Below are positions 1 through 9,125 of a stretch of 23,879 nucleotides of DNA, piece by piece. Origin of the DNA: Perkinsus olseni. Taxonomy: Eukaryota > Perkinsozoa > Perkinsida > Perkinsidae. The notes below the pieces were generated by a model. That model worked only from the letters and a program-made list of their open reading frames with translations, was not told the origin of the DNA and searched no databases. Where the stretch lies: contig JABANP010000664.1 in assembly GCA_013115135.1 (NCBI GenBank), forward strand, positions 1 through 23,879, in the 5' to 3' direction. The position numbers were made by a program, and so were the translations under genes. Position 1 is the stretch's first letter. Every line of letters begins with the position of its first letter.

Positions 1-3
1 CTC

Positions 4-880
4 ATGAAGATAAATGATGTTAGTCTCAAACTCCAACAAAAGGTAGTGACCCTTTCGAATGAAGTTTCTCTATTGGTTGGACTGCCAGTCCAACCCAGTC
101 CAGGACTGGGAGACAGGGTCCGCGAGCTTAAGCAAGAGTGGCAAATGATTTGTCGCCGTGCAGGAGAGATCGCTAACGACCTGGAGATAAATGCGGATTT
201 CGACTCTGCCTATATCAGGATGCACAGGCGACTTAGAAGCAGCAGAGAAGCACTGGATCCGGAGGTCACCTGCAACTTTTTCAAAAGCTCCGTTTTCGAA
301 CGTACTTTAGATGTATGTGCAGAACGTTTAGATGAGAGATTTGTGGCTATCCGTTCTATAGAACAGCGATTCAACGTTCTTTGGCGCTTCGGCACCGTAG
401 GAGTGAGTGAGATTGAGCAGGCCGCGAGAGAACTCGCGGCTCATTATGCCATAATGATTATGGCCAGGATGGCATTAGTGCCAGAGAGTTGGCGACAGAA
501 CTGCAGGTAGCTCAAGAAGGAATCGACGGCGAAGAGATCTCTGTCGATGGATCAACTTGCCCCTTGCGTCTACTCAACGTGCTCAAGACGGCCTCTGTGA
601 AGCTTTCTCTCAGCTCACCCTCCTCCTGAGACTTTATTCGACGATCCCGGTCGGTGTAGCGTCAGCAGAACGAGCCTTCAGCAGGATGTCTTTCATCAAG
701 AATAAATTCCGGTCTACAACCAGCCAAGAGAGATTGAATGGGTTGTCCTTGATTGCCATCGAGAATGATGTTGCTAATAGTCTGTCATACGGTGATCTAC
801 TGCGAGACTTCGCGGAAAAGAAGGCCAGACGCATACCGATAGGCGTGCAGCTTACTGATCATGCCGTGGACTACAGTTGA
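4..880 (+). pseudogene. hAT-family transposase relic, C-terminal half
   Basis: This is the C-terminal part of a hAT transposase, probably of the MYM/TTF zinc-finger-associated type. The reading frame runs from the window edge to a stop at 508-510. It is then followed by coding-like sequence in the next frame from about 486 to about 600, and in a third frame from about 601 to the stop at 878-880. The last part carries the hAT dimerisation signature, with TIPVGVASAERAFS near 631-672, then IKNKFRS and ERLNGLSLIAIENDVAN. The upstream part (FFKSSVFERTLDVCAERLDERF) matches the region that precedes this domain in the family. Small GT-AG introns do not restore phase at either break, so I read two 1-2 base indels in a dead copy. 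Anything upstream of base 1 is not visible. The family assignment is firm; that it is a pseudogene is inferred from the breaks. Confidence 0.82.
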
Positions 881-1505
881 TTGTAGCCAGTACGTGCTAA
901 ACGCACAGTGCTACTAGTTTTGCATGGACTGCTATGCTTGTGAAACTCAACAGGTATTTGCGTTTATCATTCACGGTGATAGATTTGCACATCATCAGGG
1001 GCCCCAGGATCGGCCTACTGTTTCAGGGCCCCGGTGGCCAAAATCAGCGTAGCGGCGCCACTGATTAGGCGTTTGCTTTCGAGCTCCCGGATCGTTATCG
1101 CGATAAGACTGATGAATTTCCGGAACGGGAACGGTGCGGCGCTCCTTGGTGACTCGCTCTGTCATCACCATGACAAGCCCCCCTTTCTGCCAGGAGGCTG
1201 CCGAGTACACTGTGGTACAGTGACTGTACTCAGTACAGTCAGAGCCGCTCAAGCTGTGTAAGTCGCGTACTGCATAGTCTGCCCAGTGAACCACATGCAC
1301 TATAGTGACAACTACCTTCATTGCTGCTGCGAACCCACCTTGCTCTTTGTTCGCCTTTGGTCGTTATACGTACGTTCGCCCCGGTGAACACGTGCATTCC
1401 TCGTCATGCTATTGAACATACGTTCACCCGTGATCCACAACGAGGTCAGTTCTCTCCGAAATCCTCTCGAATCCGGTTTACCCTTGAGCCCCGTCTCTAA
1501 TAGCA
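881..1505. other. Intergenic, no gene seen
   Basis: No supported gene was found. Open frames on both strands are short, mutually overlapping and resemble no family I know. The stretch separates the hAT relic from the inverted-repeat element and may include the rest of the decayed transposon. I saw no clear terminal repeat closing the hAT copy here. Confidence 0.4.
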
Positions 1506-1693
1506 ACACTGGAGATGCACCCGCGTAGTGAAAAACGCTAGCGAAAAACACATCACTAATTTCACTTCGCGAAAAATCGCGAGAAAAAAGATAAATCGCG
1601 AAAAAATACGATTCGTGATTTTCGCGAAAAGGCGGTTTTCAGTTGGGTTTTCGGGTTTCCGAACGACGGCTTTTTCGGAATGAGTAGAAAAAT

Positions 1694-1773
1694 ACTGGAA
1701 CCGAGAATCGAACTCGGGACCTATCCTGCGGGACAGCGCGGGATCCTGACCCACTAATCTAAGACTAAACTAA
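1694..1773 (-). pseudogene. tRNA-like sequence (tRNA-Asp-derived?)
   Basis: Read on the minus strand, this has a perfect 5-bp T-stem around TTCGATT (plus 1701-1717), a 5-nt variable region, and an anticodon-like hairpin at plus 1723-1744 with CTGTCC in the loop. The A-box-like TAGTTTAGTCT matches 10 of 11 consensus positions. A TTTTT run (plus 1688-1692) follows, as in a Pol III terminator. The anticodon arm is too long and no 7-bp acceptor stem can be formed, so it is not a working tRNA. The loop resembles the GTC anticodon region of tRNA-Asp. It lies inside the inverted-repeat element, so it may be a tRNA-derived core as in SINEs. Confidence 0.45.
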
Positions 1774-1800
1774 CGACTTCCCCCCTATATAAAAAAAGGT

Positions 1801-1832
1801 CAGTATTCGGTTTTTCCAAAACCCGAATACTG
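1801..1832. repeat. 10-bp inverted repeat near the element's right end
   Basis: CAGTATTCGG and CCGAATACTG form a perfect 10-bp stem around a 12-nt T-then-A-rich loop. It lies just inside the right terminal repeat of the 1506-1855 element. Confidence 0.7.
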
Positions 1833-1857
1833 TTTAACGGGTGCATCTCCACTGTAC

Positions 1858-1901
1858 TGAGTTATAGTGCAGTGGTAGCAGCTCCTTGCTCTCGAAGCAA
1901 G
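1858..1901 (+). pseudogene. tRNA 5'-half-like sequence, Arg(TCG)-type anticodon arm
   Basis: TAGTGCAGTGG at 1865-1875 fits the Pol III A-box consensus at all 11 positions. At the right distance, CTTGC-TCTCGAA-GCAAG (1885-1901) makes a 5-bp anticodon stem with a 7-nt loop, and TCG sits in the anticodon place. Beyond 1901 no T-arm or matching acceptor strand is found, so this is at best a truncated or decayed tRNA. It abuts the right end of the inverted-repeat element, which may have interrupted it. Confidence 0.3.
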
Positions 1902-1999
1902 GGATACCCTTTAATTCGCGCACAGTGGCCCACTATTAGTGGTTAAAGTCACGTACGGTTGATTCTCGGATAGGTTCTGACTTGTTGAACTCTTCTTCA

Positions 2000-3067
2000 A
2001 TGGTCTCGAGTACCTCCTTTCTCGCCGGTATTGTATTGTTTGTCGGGTCCTGCGGTGAAAATATAATCAGGATGCCCATATCCAGGATTCTAACTACGGG
2101 GAAGCCGGCAGAGCTACTCATGGTGACCCCTTTAAAGGTCGACGGTCAAGATATGTACGCCCAGGTGGACACCGGCAGTTCTCACACTCAGTTGGTATGG
2201 CGGACATGGTATGAGAGCGTTAGCCCAAAAGGTTGTGGTGATCTCTTCTACAAGTGCTATCATTGTGTCTCAACAGAATGCCTTAAGGGCCCTACCACGA
2301 GTATCCATTATGTTGATGGGTCTACGTTGACCGTATTCCCACATTTTGGGGACTTCTATTTCGACGGCGCAACTGCCATAGCCATGAAGTTCGGCTTGGT
2401 CACTGGGGCTTCACGCGGGCCGTGGGCGGCTATTGGCCTCGGGTCGCGAAGCGTCAAGCCACCCTATAAGCGCTTTGTCGATCAGCTACGATCCCAGCAT
2501 CTGATCGACAGCGGAGTCTTCTCGCTGTACTTATCGTCTGGAAGAGCCCCCAGCGGTGAGCTCATAATTGGAGGGGATGATCCGAGCAAGTATGTGGGTC
2601 ATCTGGAGTACTTTGGAATCACCGACAAAGGCCGACAAAAAAATACACTGCGGTCATTCAACATTGGGGGCAAGGTGCATCGAGAGGTTCAGCCAGTTCT
2701 ATTTGACACGGGGACTTCTGTCATAAATTTCCCTGAGAGGCTACGAGCAGAAGTCGTGAGTCTACTGCAGACCACCGGGACAAGTGAAGTAGATATTGTG
2801 AAAGTCGGGAATATCTACATCGTAGATTGTGATGACAAGGACCACTTGCCAACGATGAGATTCATTATGCAGGGGCTAGTGGGTAAATATGATGTTACGA
2901 TTTCGGTACCTTCTGCTGCTTACGTCATCGAGATCCTACCAGGGACATGTCATGTGGGTATCGATTTCGGTGGAGACTGGATCATGGGCTTACCCGCATT
3001 CGTCGGCAACTATTATTCTGTTGACTACGTTGGTGCAAAAATCGGCGTGGCTAAGGTGAGAAGATAA
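2000..3067 (+). CDS. Secreted pepsin-like aspartic protease (family A1)
   Basis: This is a single-exon gene of 355 residues starting at ATG 2000; an in-frame TTG lies just upstream. Residues 1-20 form a signal peptide with the hydrophobic core FLAGIVLFVG. Both catalytic motifs are present: DTGSS at about residue 57 and DTGTS at about 236. The flap tyrosine is in the IHYVDGS segment, and the conserved end motif appears as WIMGLPAFVGNYYSVDY. A cysteine-rich insert with five cysteines follows the first active site. The protein should be a two-lobed, acid-active endopeptidase entering the secretory route. Its length is a little below that of cathepsin D-type enzymes, with little room for a propeptide. 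Expanded sets of such proteases occur in parasitic alveolates. The substrate is unknown. Confidence 0.9.
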   Translation: MVSSTSFLAGIVLFVGSCGENIIRMPISRILTTGKPAELLMVTPLKVDGQDMYAQVDTGSSHTQLVWRTWYESVSPKGCGDLFYKCYHCVSTECLKGPTTSIHYVDGSTLTVFPHFGDFYFDGATAIAMKFGLVTGASRGPWAAIGLGSRSVKPPYKRFVDQLRSQHLIDSGVFSLYLSSGRAPSGELIIGGDDPSKYVGHLEYFGITDKGRQKNTLRSFNIGGKVHREVQPVLFDTGTSVINFPERLRAEVVSLLQTTGTSEVDIVKVGNIYIVDCDDKDHLPTMRFIMQGLVGKYDVTISVPSAAYVIEILPGTCHVGIDFGGDWIMGLPAFVGNYYSVDYVGAKIGVAKVRR

Positions 3068-3125
3068 AGTCCCTCCGACTGAGCGAGGCTCTAGGGCCCA
3101 TTCGGTCCTGCTTGGAGCCGACTGC

Positions 3126-3704
3126 ATGCCCATTGGGCGACATTCGTCTATTGCCGTGTCATTTTCATGTCTTCTGCCACTTTTCATGGTGTGTTCTCCC
3201 CTGGGGCCAGCAATTGATACTGTGCTGTGGGCTCAGGCGTTTCGCTCGAGCCGAATCATGGCCGTTGTGCATCAGAACGCGTTATCAGTAGCGAAACTGC
3301 ACGCACCGTTTATTTCTTTCTGTAAATTGCCGGTGAAATCCGTCTTCTTCACGGATCCGTTTTGTACGTTTTGTCCGTCTTGGAGTGTCCACGTCATAAT
3401 ATACATACTCGAGGCGTCGTTGGATCAGGCTCAGAGTCTGAGCCTTAGTCTAAGGCCCTTAGACCGCTCCCCTGAGGAGTTGGTGACACTCTATCTCAGA
3501 GAGGTTTGGCGATTCGTCATCGTACATAGTCCGCTGCCTCGATCTGCTGGCCGTGATTTCGAAACGGCATTTTCAGTATCAGCACGTCTAGTGTCAGCCT
3601 TGGAAGTCGCACTCCATCCGAGCTACCTGCATGGAAGGCTTTCTTACACAAAATCTTCTGCAACTGTGTGTGGAGTTGGTCATGTTGGACGATTAGGTTG
3701 TTAG
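3126..3704 (+). CDS. Hypothetical protein, doubtful
   Basis: An uninterrupted ATG-initiated frame of 192 codons begins 58 bases after the protease stop. Near the N terminus is a hydrophobic stretch (FSCLLPLFMVCSPLG) that could be a weak signal anchor. I recognise no domain. Two perfect tandem palindromes (3427-3464) lie inside the frame and encode SLSLSLRPL-like low-complexity sequence, which argues for non-coding DNA that is open by chance. It may be a lineage-specific gene or a spurious frame. Confidence 0.25.
   Translation: MPIGRHSSIAVSFSCLLPLFMVCSPLGPAIDTVLWAQAFRSSRIMAVVHQNALSVAKLHAPFISFCKLPVKSVFFTDPFCTFCPSWSVHVIIYILEASLDQAQSLSLSLRPLDRSPEELVTLYLREVWRFVIVHSPLPRSAGRDFETAFSVSARLVSALEVALHPSYLHGRLSYTKSSATVCGVGHVGRLGC
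3427..3464. repeat. Two tandem perfect palindromes with 1-nt centres
   Basis: AGGCTCAGA-G-TCTGAGCCT (3427-3445) has 9-bp arms and GTCTAAGG-C-CCTTAGAC (3448-3464) has 8-bp arms. They are separated by two bases. Each has one unpaired central base. Confidence 0.9.
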
Positions 3705-4974
3705 TGACCACAACAAATTTCATTCTGACTCCGCTCGTCAGATTCCAGCCCTCGCAGGAAGATACAGCCAAATGTGACACAATTCGGAATTTCACAATCG
3801 AGTCCTACTCCTCCAGTCTGCAAGTATCCATCGTTCGATCATGGGAGATCCGAGCATTTATCATTGATATAATATGAACTGCGCCATTTTCCTCGGGACC
3901 AACCTGGTCGAGAAGTTCTCCAGGAAAGCTACGGGAAAGACGCTCTTTCTATCGGAGTGCAGCCATGAACCGGAAGAATAATAGTTGAAGTACTTACCTA
4001 GTAAAAACTGGCATTTCCCCCCGTATTTTAAGCCGTGTATTCCAAGATTATTAGGTACATTTTCCGAGAGGCCCTCCGAGATCTCGGCACCCATTAGGAG
4101 TTGTGGCCTGAAACTTGAGAGGGATAACAGGTGGTATCCCTAAACGTTTCGTCTCTGTTACTCATTATGCGCCGATCGTCTTGTGCAAGCGTGCATAGCT
4201 TATTCCCCTCGAGAGACTAAGCTTAGAAGCAGAAAGTAGAAGACTTTACCATCCTTCTCGCCTTGCGTTGACTATGAGCAACAACGGAGAAGCAACAGTC
4301 TCGTAACTCGTCCCAGTTGGAGCTAGCGGCGAGAAAACCGAGGACAGTACTGTGGCGGCACCCCTTCACCAACCCCTGCATGGGGGAGTGTCCAAAGCGG
4401 ATAGCCAGGAGTTGAGACTCACACAGTCTTGAGACTGGAACGACGTCACCAGTGGTTCCGGTCACTAAGTGTCTACTAAACAAGATCTACATGGGGACCT
4501 CGTCCAACTGTCCTGCCCTCATAGCCCATTGAAGGCGGACTACACCGACCAGGGCACTCGATACGGTCACCATTGTCGTTGACAGCTGCTGCCCGACGAG
4601 CGGAAAATGCGCCGACGAATCGCTTGTATGTTGTTGTCATGACGGTTATCGCTGGGCAGTCGAATATTGTTATCTTCTGCTTAATTTGAGCAATACACAG
4701 TGATCTGTGAGGTTCGTACCTCAAGGGCAGGTAATGAAAGCTGAGCTGAAGGCGAGTCACTCGCCTGCCCTAGCCTGCTGCTGCACTTAGACGTCCAGTG
4801 GTCGATTAGTAGAAGGGGGAGCAGCCCTTTCCCAACATCCGCACACTAACCTTCCTCACATCTGCCACGGAGACGCCTCAAACAACATCAGCGACATCGG
4901 GAAGGCGGCAACGTCCAATTGACACTCGTCAGCAACAACTCGTCATCATAAATTGGAAACAACACAGTACGTTT
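3705..4974. other. Intergenic, no gene recognised
   Basis: These 1.27 kb lie between the doubtful ORF and the 3' end of TRM5. Short open frames exist on the minus strand (4223-4483, 4476-4760), but I see no motif, splice pattern or family likeness that supports them. Small hairpins are visible: AGGGATA/TATCCCT (4120-4141), CAGTCT-TG-AGACTG (4424-4437) and GGCGAGT-C-ACTCGCC (4751-4765). Confidence 0.4.
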
Positions 4975-7147
4975 TCACCTCTGCCTTTTCGGTGCTGGCT
5001 CCTCCTCCGGTCTGGTGGCCAGGAGGATCTCTTTCGGTACAGCAAACTCGAAGCAGTACATTCTTTTATTCGGTGCTACATCGCGAACTTCATTAATAGA
5101 AACTAAGGAACCCACAAATACCCAACTCCCCGGTGCCTACCGTAGCCTACCCAATTTCCTATCAATTTTGAAGCCCTCCTTATTCTCCATGGCTCTATCA
5201 GCAGCTGCATAGAGCTCCTCGTTGGGCGGGTCTTCTCGGGCGAAGCAGTGACAATGGACCTGACCACTCACAGTGGTCACTGCGCGTAGCCGATGATACC
5301 CATAAGCTATCATCAACACCACACACTTCGATAATCCACGACCATGTGACGATAGTCTTTGTTGTCTTTCGTAATAAAGGCACAGAGGAAATTGGGTTTT
5401 CCCACCACCATACTAGAGCCCCACAAAGACAGAGCTTGTACCTCGGTCGTCATAAATCGCGATTTTCCACGTTTTAATGTTACACTCCCCGGCCCTACCA
5501 AAAGCCTAGCCTTCTGAGCAGCATCCTCATGACCTCGGAATAACCCAACGAAGACGTCGAGGAAGGTGATGGCAATGGAGGGCAGATTCATGTAGAAATG
5601 GAAGTCCATCTTCTCGTTAAATACACCCTTGGCCACCAGCTTCTTTACCTACACGCAACCTTGCCGAACTGACCACATCACAAAACCCCTCGCACGACCT
5701 CAAACGGTGTGAGCGGGCAAACGCTCATACGTGAGGCTTCCTGCCTACTGTCCGAACTGAGGCGGGACTCCACCCACCACGGGTAACGTATGAGACTAAT
5801 TCTCACAAAAAATTCTCTGTCAAAATGGAACGTGTCCATTTTCTTCTGACCTTGGAAATAGTATCATTCTGAATGATTTCATCTGGGCAGTCCGAAGACA
5901 AGACCAAACATAGTGAGTATCGTCGCAAAATTTCACCCGTGCCCTAGCTCGACGTCATCGCGTGATACCAATCCTGACGACCCTTTCCCGAGCCCAGGTA
6001 CTACAAATTCCCGGCCGTCTAGCGTGGACACTGTGATGAGTCCAGGAGGGACTTTATTCAGCTTGACGTTCTCCTTGCACCATCTGGTGGACTCGGGATT
6101 GAGGTCATTGGCATAGACACGGCATCCTGAGTGGACCAACGATGGCCTCTGCCTCGGAGACCGTTGGTGGCGATGCCCTACCTATCTTCTTGGCTGCCAT
6201 AATAACGAAGGCTCCGATGCCACAGCACATGTCCACTACGACGGAGCTGGAGGGTGTGAGATCCTGTAGCAGCCCTTGCCGCATAGTTGAGAGTCGGGAG
6301 TTCCAGTACCTGTCTATTGGCCGTCAGACTGGGCGGCACCACGAGACTACCGCGCCGTTACAGACCCCGCGAGCTTCGATATCTGCACCTCTCTCTGACG
6401 ACGCATGCCGGTGGTTCGAATGATTCATAGAACGCGTCAAATTGCCTCATCTTAATAATCCCAGTAACAACCGCCGAAAAACAGGGGCCCGAAGCCCAGC
6501 CAGCCAGCGCCGCTCATTCCAGCCACTTCCCGCTATTACACTTTAGAATAATCCATCCTGAACTGCATGCCATTCTCCTTGACTGTAGTGACGAAGTCAG
6601 TCGGGTCACATCCCTCAGCACAGGCCATCACGTCCAACTCCATCGTCCGAAACTCGTTCTTCAAATTAGCCACTTTCGTAACCACCAATTTGATGGCAGG
6701 GTTCTTGTCGAGCACGACTTGCCCGATGATTCTCTTGTACGGCAAATGGGAATCTTTCAGGTTGAAGTGGGCGATGTGCCCGACCGTCTCAAAGGAGCTT
6801 GGCACCTCCAGCTCAGCCGGTAAGAGCTTCCTCAGGATCTCCTCGGTACTCATCTGTTCGTAGCCCCGGACGACCTCGTGAGAAATGACGCCGAAATTTC
6901 GAACTCTTTCGGGCAACTTGTCCGGTGTCAAATCAGGCCGGAAGCAAATTATCTTTTCAGTTTTCGGGTTTTCGAGGTCAGGTTGGACCGGCCGTATTTG
7001 AGGTAGCCGCAGCAGGCATTTGGAGACCTCCGGATCCTTCGTCCACTTCTGTACGTCCCGGGCGGGCACTCGGATGGCCGGGACGCTGACGTGAGTGGTG
7101 AACTCACTTCGGTCGAGCTTGATATCTTCGGCGGTCGAGCTGATCAT
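4975..7147 (-). CDS. TRM5: tRNA (guanine-37-N1)-methyltransferase TRM5
   Basis: The enzyme methylates N1 of G37 next to the anticodon, using S-adenosylmethionine, and so limits frameshifting. Six exons read in phase: 7147-6540, 6309-6182, 6126-6005, 5648-5499, 5259-5151 and 5102-4975, giving 414 residues. The introns are 230, 55, 356, 239 and 48 nt. N-terminal family blocks include VGHIAHFN and IIGQVVLDKNPAI, then DYSKVYWNSR across the first splice. The SAM site is DMCCGIGAF (about 229-237) with ANDLNPES (251-258). The catalytic-region MNLP is at 306-309, followed by VHCHCFARED and the C-terminal VRDVAPNKRMYC. ATG 7147 was chosen because MISSTAEDIKLDR leads directly into the conserved domain. 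The frame stays open upstream to a stop near 7289, so an upstream exon adding a targeting peptide is possible. The family is certain; exon ends are by hand. Confidence 0.93.
5722..5877. repeat. Inverted repeats inside TRM5 intron 3
   Basis: The 356-nt intron 5649-6004 holds three inverted repeats. CTCATACGT and ACGTATGAG are about 50 bases apart (roughly 5722-5795). AAAATGGA-ACGTG-TCCATTTT is at 5822-5842, and ATCATTC-T-GAATGAT is at 5863-5877. Confidence 0.75.
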
Positions 7148-7660
7148 TGGCGAGTTGGTAAGAAACTGAGCGTGGGAGAGATGACAGAATCTGTCCTTGA
7201 CGACTGCGTCGGTTGCGTCAAGGGCAGCTAATTGACAGTCCAAGTCTAAAATGATCAGGGAAAAGTGACAAACAATTCTCGCTTCGCTCCGCTACGAAGT
7301 GCGCAGGTTTAATCAGCGCTCGCCCATATCTCCCATGGTCAGCATCAAGTGGATTTTTTTGTCTCTTTCGTCGGTGTGGCCGCCCACCGACGTAAAAACT
7401 CTGACAAAACTCGGCCGTTGTGTTCACACTGAGTCGGCCTTTAGGAGTCTCTTGACAGCGGTCTGGTTGTTGAGAGTACAGATTCACGGTAAGATTCGAA
7501 GTGCGCCTTAATACTGTGCTTTCCTGGGCCTTGACCATTTCAACAATAGATGAATTTAGAGGAATAGCATGAATTTCCCGCCTGTCTCTCAAGCGGGCTG
7601 CGGCGATCATGATCGTCTTTGAAGCGGTTTTCGATTTTCCCCTTCCTGTAGTAGTCCTTC
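7148..7660. promoter_or_regulatory. Shared upstream region of two divergent genes
   Basis: This 513-bp gap separates the start codons of TRM5 (minus) and the secreted orphan (plus), so it must carry both promoters unless TRM5 has an extra 5' exon here. A minus-strand open frame (7610-7218) overlaps the TRM5 exon in another frame; I found no splice pattern joining it to TRM5. I see no TATA box or other named element. Confidence 0.4.
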
Positions 7661-8698
7661 ATGCTGGCCTTCGGTGAACACCTTTGGCGGTCTGGATCGA
7701 AGATTCAACTCCTACTCCTCTTCGTGCTTGTCTCAACGCTCGTGGTAGAGGGTGGGATACGTCACCCGCGTTGCTTGGCCGGGCCCTGCAACAAAGCGCG
7801 TTATTACCTATTCCCGCATGAGGTCGTCAGAGGACAGGGAAGCCACCCGGAGCCATCCGGCGGCGGCAAGCCCGTCAACCCTTCCATATCTTACAAGCTT
7901 CAAGATGGGATACGCCATGCTTACTACGACTTTCTCGGCTTTGATGACGATGATGACCACACCATCAACGAAGGGACTGTCACCAAAGTAACCGCGATTC
8001 GAGCGGCGAAGTGGCCCAGGGGAACTCAGGAGTACCTTGTCACGCTCGGAAACGGCACCGACCAGATTTGCTTCTCCGCCGTCTCGTACGTAGAGCGTTC
8101 GATGGCTTCTCTGGGTGAGATCTCTACGAAGCTTGTGGATATGGAAAACGACAGAGAGAAGAGAAAAATTATGACGGAATTGGAGACGATGTGCAGGGAA
8201 GGGGTCCTCACAGAGCTGGCCACTCCCGACCCGAGCCCGCCGGCAACTGATGGCAAATGGTTCGGCAACTCTGAAGATTTGCGCATCTCCCTCGAGTACA
8301 AGGACGGGTCTCCGAATCTTGGGGTCACCGAGGTGAATTACGGAGACCTCACTCGAAGACGTGTGGTCGCTGAGCCCGGCGAGGAGGGTGATGTGGACGC
8401 TGCTGCCTATCGTGTCCTCTATGTCAAGATTGGGGATGTATTCTTGGCTCAAATCGCCGACCTGAGGCGAAGCCGGCTCAACTGGATGGATCTGTCCTTG
8501 ATAAGGTACACGATATTGGAACCTGTCTACGACAAGGCGAATCCTCTGCAGAGGGTCAGGGCGGCTGTGGGAGGACTTGCCCGTGGTGGTGGTCGGTACT
8601 CGAAGACCATGAAAGGCTACAGTCGTGTGAACGACGCTTTCGTGTCGACTGGTAGAACATACGGCCCCCGAGAGATCAGAGCGTGGAGGAGCGTGTGA
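7661..8698 (+). CDS. Secreted or membrane-anchored protein of unknown family
   Basis: A single-exon frame of 345 residues starts at ATG 7661. Residues 16-29 (QLLLLFVLVSTLVV) are a strong hydrophobic core after a short basic N terminus, typical of a signal peptide or signal anchor, so the protein probably enters the ER. The mature part has a five-aspartate run at 95-99, which could bind cations, and a charged helix-prone stretch around 145-178. A basic Gly/Arg-rich segment (about 309-320) lies before the C terminus. I recognise no catalytic motif and no domain. A long frame exists on the opposite strand (8866-7808), but it lacks a signal peptide and looks like a shadow of the codon pattern. 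It is most likely a lineage-specific gene. Confidence 0.65.
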   Translation: MLAFGEHLWRSGSKIQLLLLFVLVSTLVVEGGIRHPRCLAGPCNKARYYLFPHEVVRGQGSHPEPSGGGKPVNPSISYKLQDGIRHAYYDFLGFDDDDDHTINEGTVTKVTAIRAAKWPRGTQEYLVTLGNGTDQICFSAVSYVERSMASLGEISTKLVDMENDREKRKIMTELETMCREGVLTELATPDPSPPATDGKWFGNSEDLRISLEYKDGSPNLGVTEVNYGDLTRRRVVAEPGEEGDVDAAAYRVLYVKIGDVFLAQIADLRRSRLNWMDLSLIRYTILEPVYDKANPLQRVRAAVGGLARGGGRYSKTMKGYSRVNDAFVSTGRTYGPREIRAWRSV

Positions 8699-9125
8699 CA
8701 CCGCTACAGCTACCATGGCGGAGCGATGTTGTTGATGTTGTTGTGCTGTTATGACGAGCGTTGCGTTGTGGTTAGTGTTAGACACTCGGGGCCGGACCCG
8801 TCTAAGGTTCGAGATTCGCCTTACAGATCGATGAGGAGGGATGGTTGTGCAGAGCTTGGCATCCACAGGCCATCCGCCTTGGCAACCTCATTACTCGTAG
8901 CATCACCTTGATAACCTCGCAACGAGCGAGAAGAGCAATTGCCATTATCCATGATCGAGCTGGTGATACCATCATCCAAGAGGGGTTGGTGAATCTTTTA
9001 CCCGATGACCAGCGGCCAGGAGAACTCACGTCAAGTCCCCTTCGGAACGGGGTCCATGCCCGCTGTCAGTCAGGAGCATGTAATAGCTTTCTCCTGCCCT
9101 CTCCTGCAGCCTTCGTTGCATCTCG
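8699..9125. other. Intergenic, one unsupported open frame
   Basis: No gene can be supported. A plus-strand frame (8845-9207, no ATG) has a helix-like basic segment around AIRLGNLITRSITLITSQ and then IIQEGLVNLLPDDQRP. It could be an exon of an unrecognised gene or part of the 5' region of TMTC. It has no convincing splice sites. Confidence 0.25.

Larger units (their letters stand above)
1506..1855. mobile_element. MITE-like element with 18-bp terminal inverted repeats
   Basis: The left end (1506-1523, ACACTGGAGATGCACCCG) and the reverse complement of the right end (1838-1855, ACAGTGGAGATGCACCCG) match at 17 of 18 positions, which defines a 350-bp non-coding unit. The right end starts CAGTGG, as hAT termini often do. 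I found no 8-bp target duplication: the left flank is aatagcaa and the right flank is actgagtt. Inside are four copies of TCGCGA (from 1567, 1577, 1596 and 1622), a tRNA-like sequence on the minus strand, and a 10-bp hairpin at 1801-1832. It is probably an old miniature element, possibly hAT-type given the transposase relic 0.6 kb away. That link is inference. Confidence 0.6.

Noticed and set aside
995..1754. Overlapping short open frames on both strands
   Set aside because: None has family likeness or splice support, and several run across the inverted-repeat element.
4120..4137. GGGATAACAGG resembles the I-SceI homing site
   Set aside because: Only about 12 of 18 positions match and there is no homing endonuclease gene nearby; it forms part of a simple hairpin.
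4223..4760. Two minus-strand open frames of 86 and 94 codons
   Set aside because: No motif, no ATG context or splice sites that link them to TRM5 or to each other.
6142..6423. Plus-strand open frame of 93 codons
   Set aside because: It lies opposite TRM5 exon 2, whose SAM-binding motif is unmistakable on the minus strand.
7808..8866. A 352-codon minus-strand open frame opposite the secreted orphan
   Set aside because: It mirrors the plus-strand gene almost fully, has no domain or signal peptide, and is best explained by codon pattern on the other strand.
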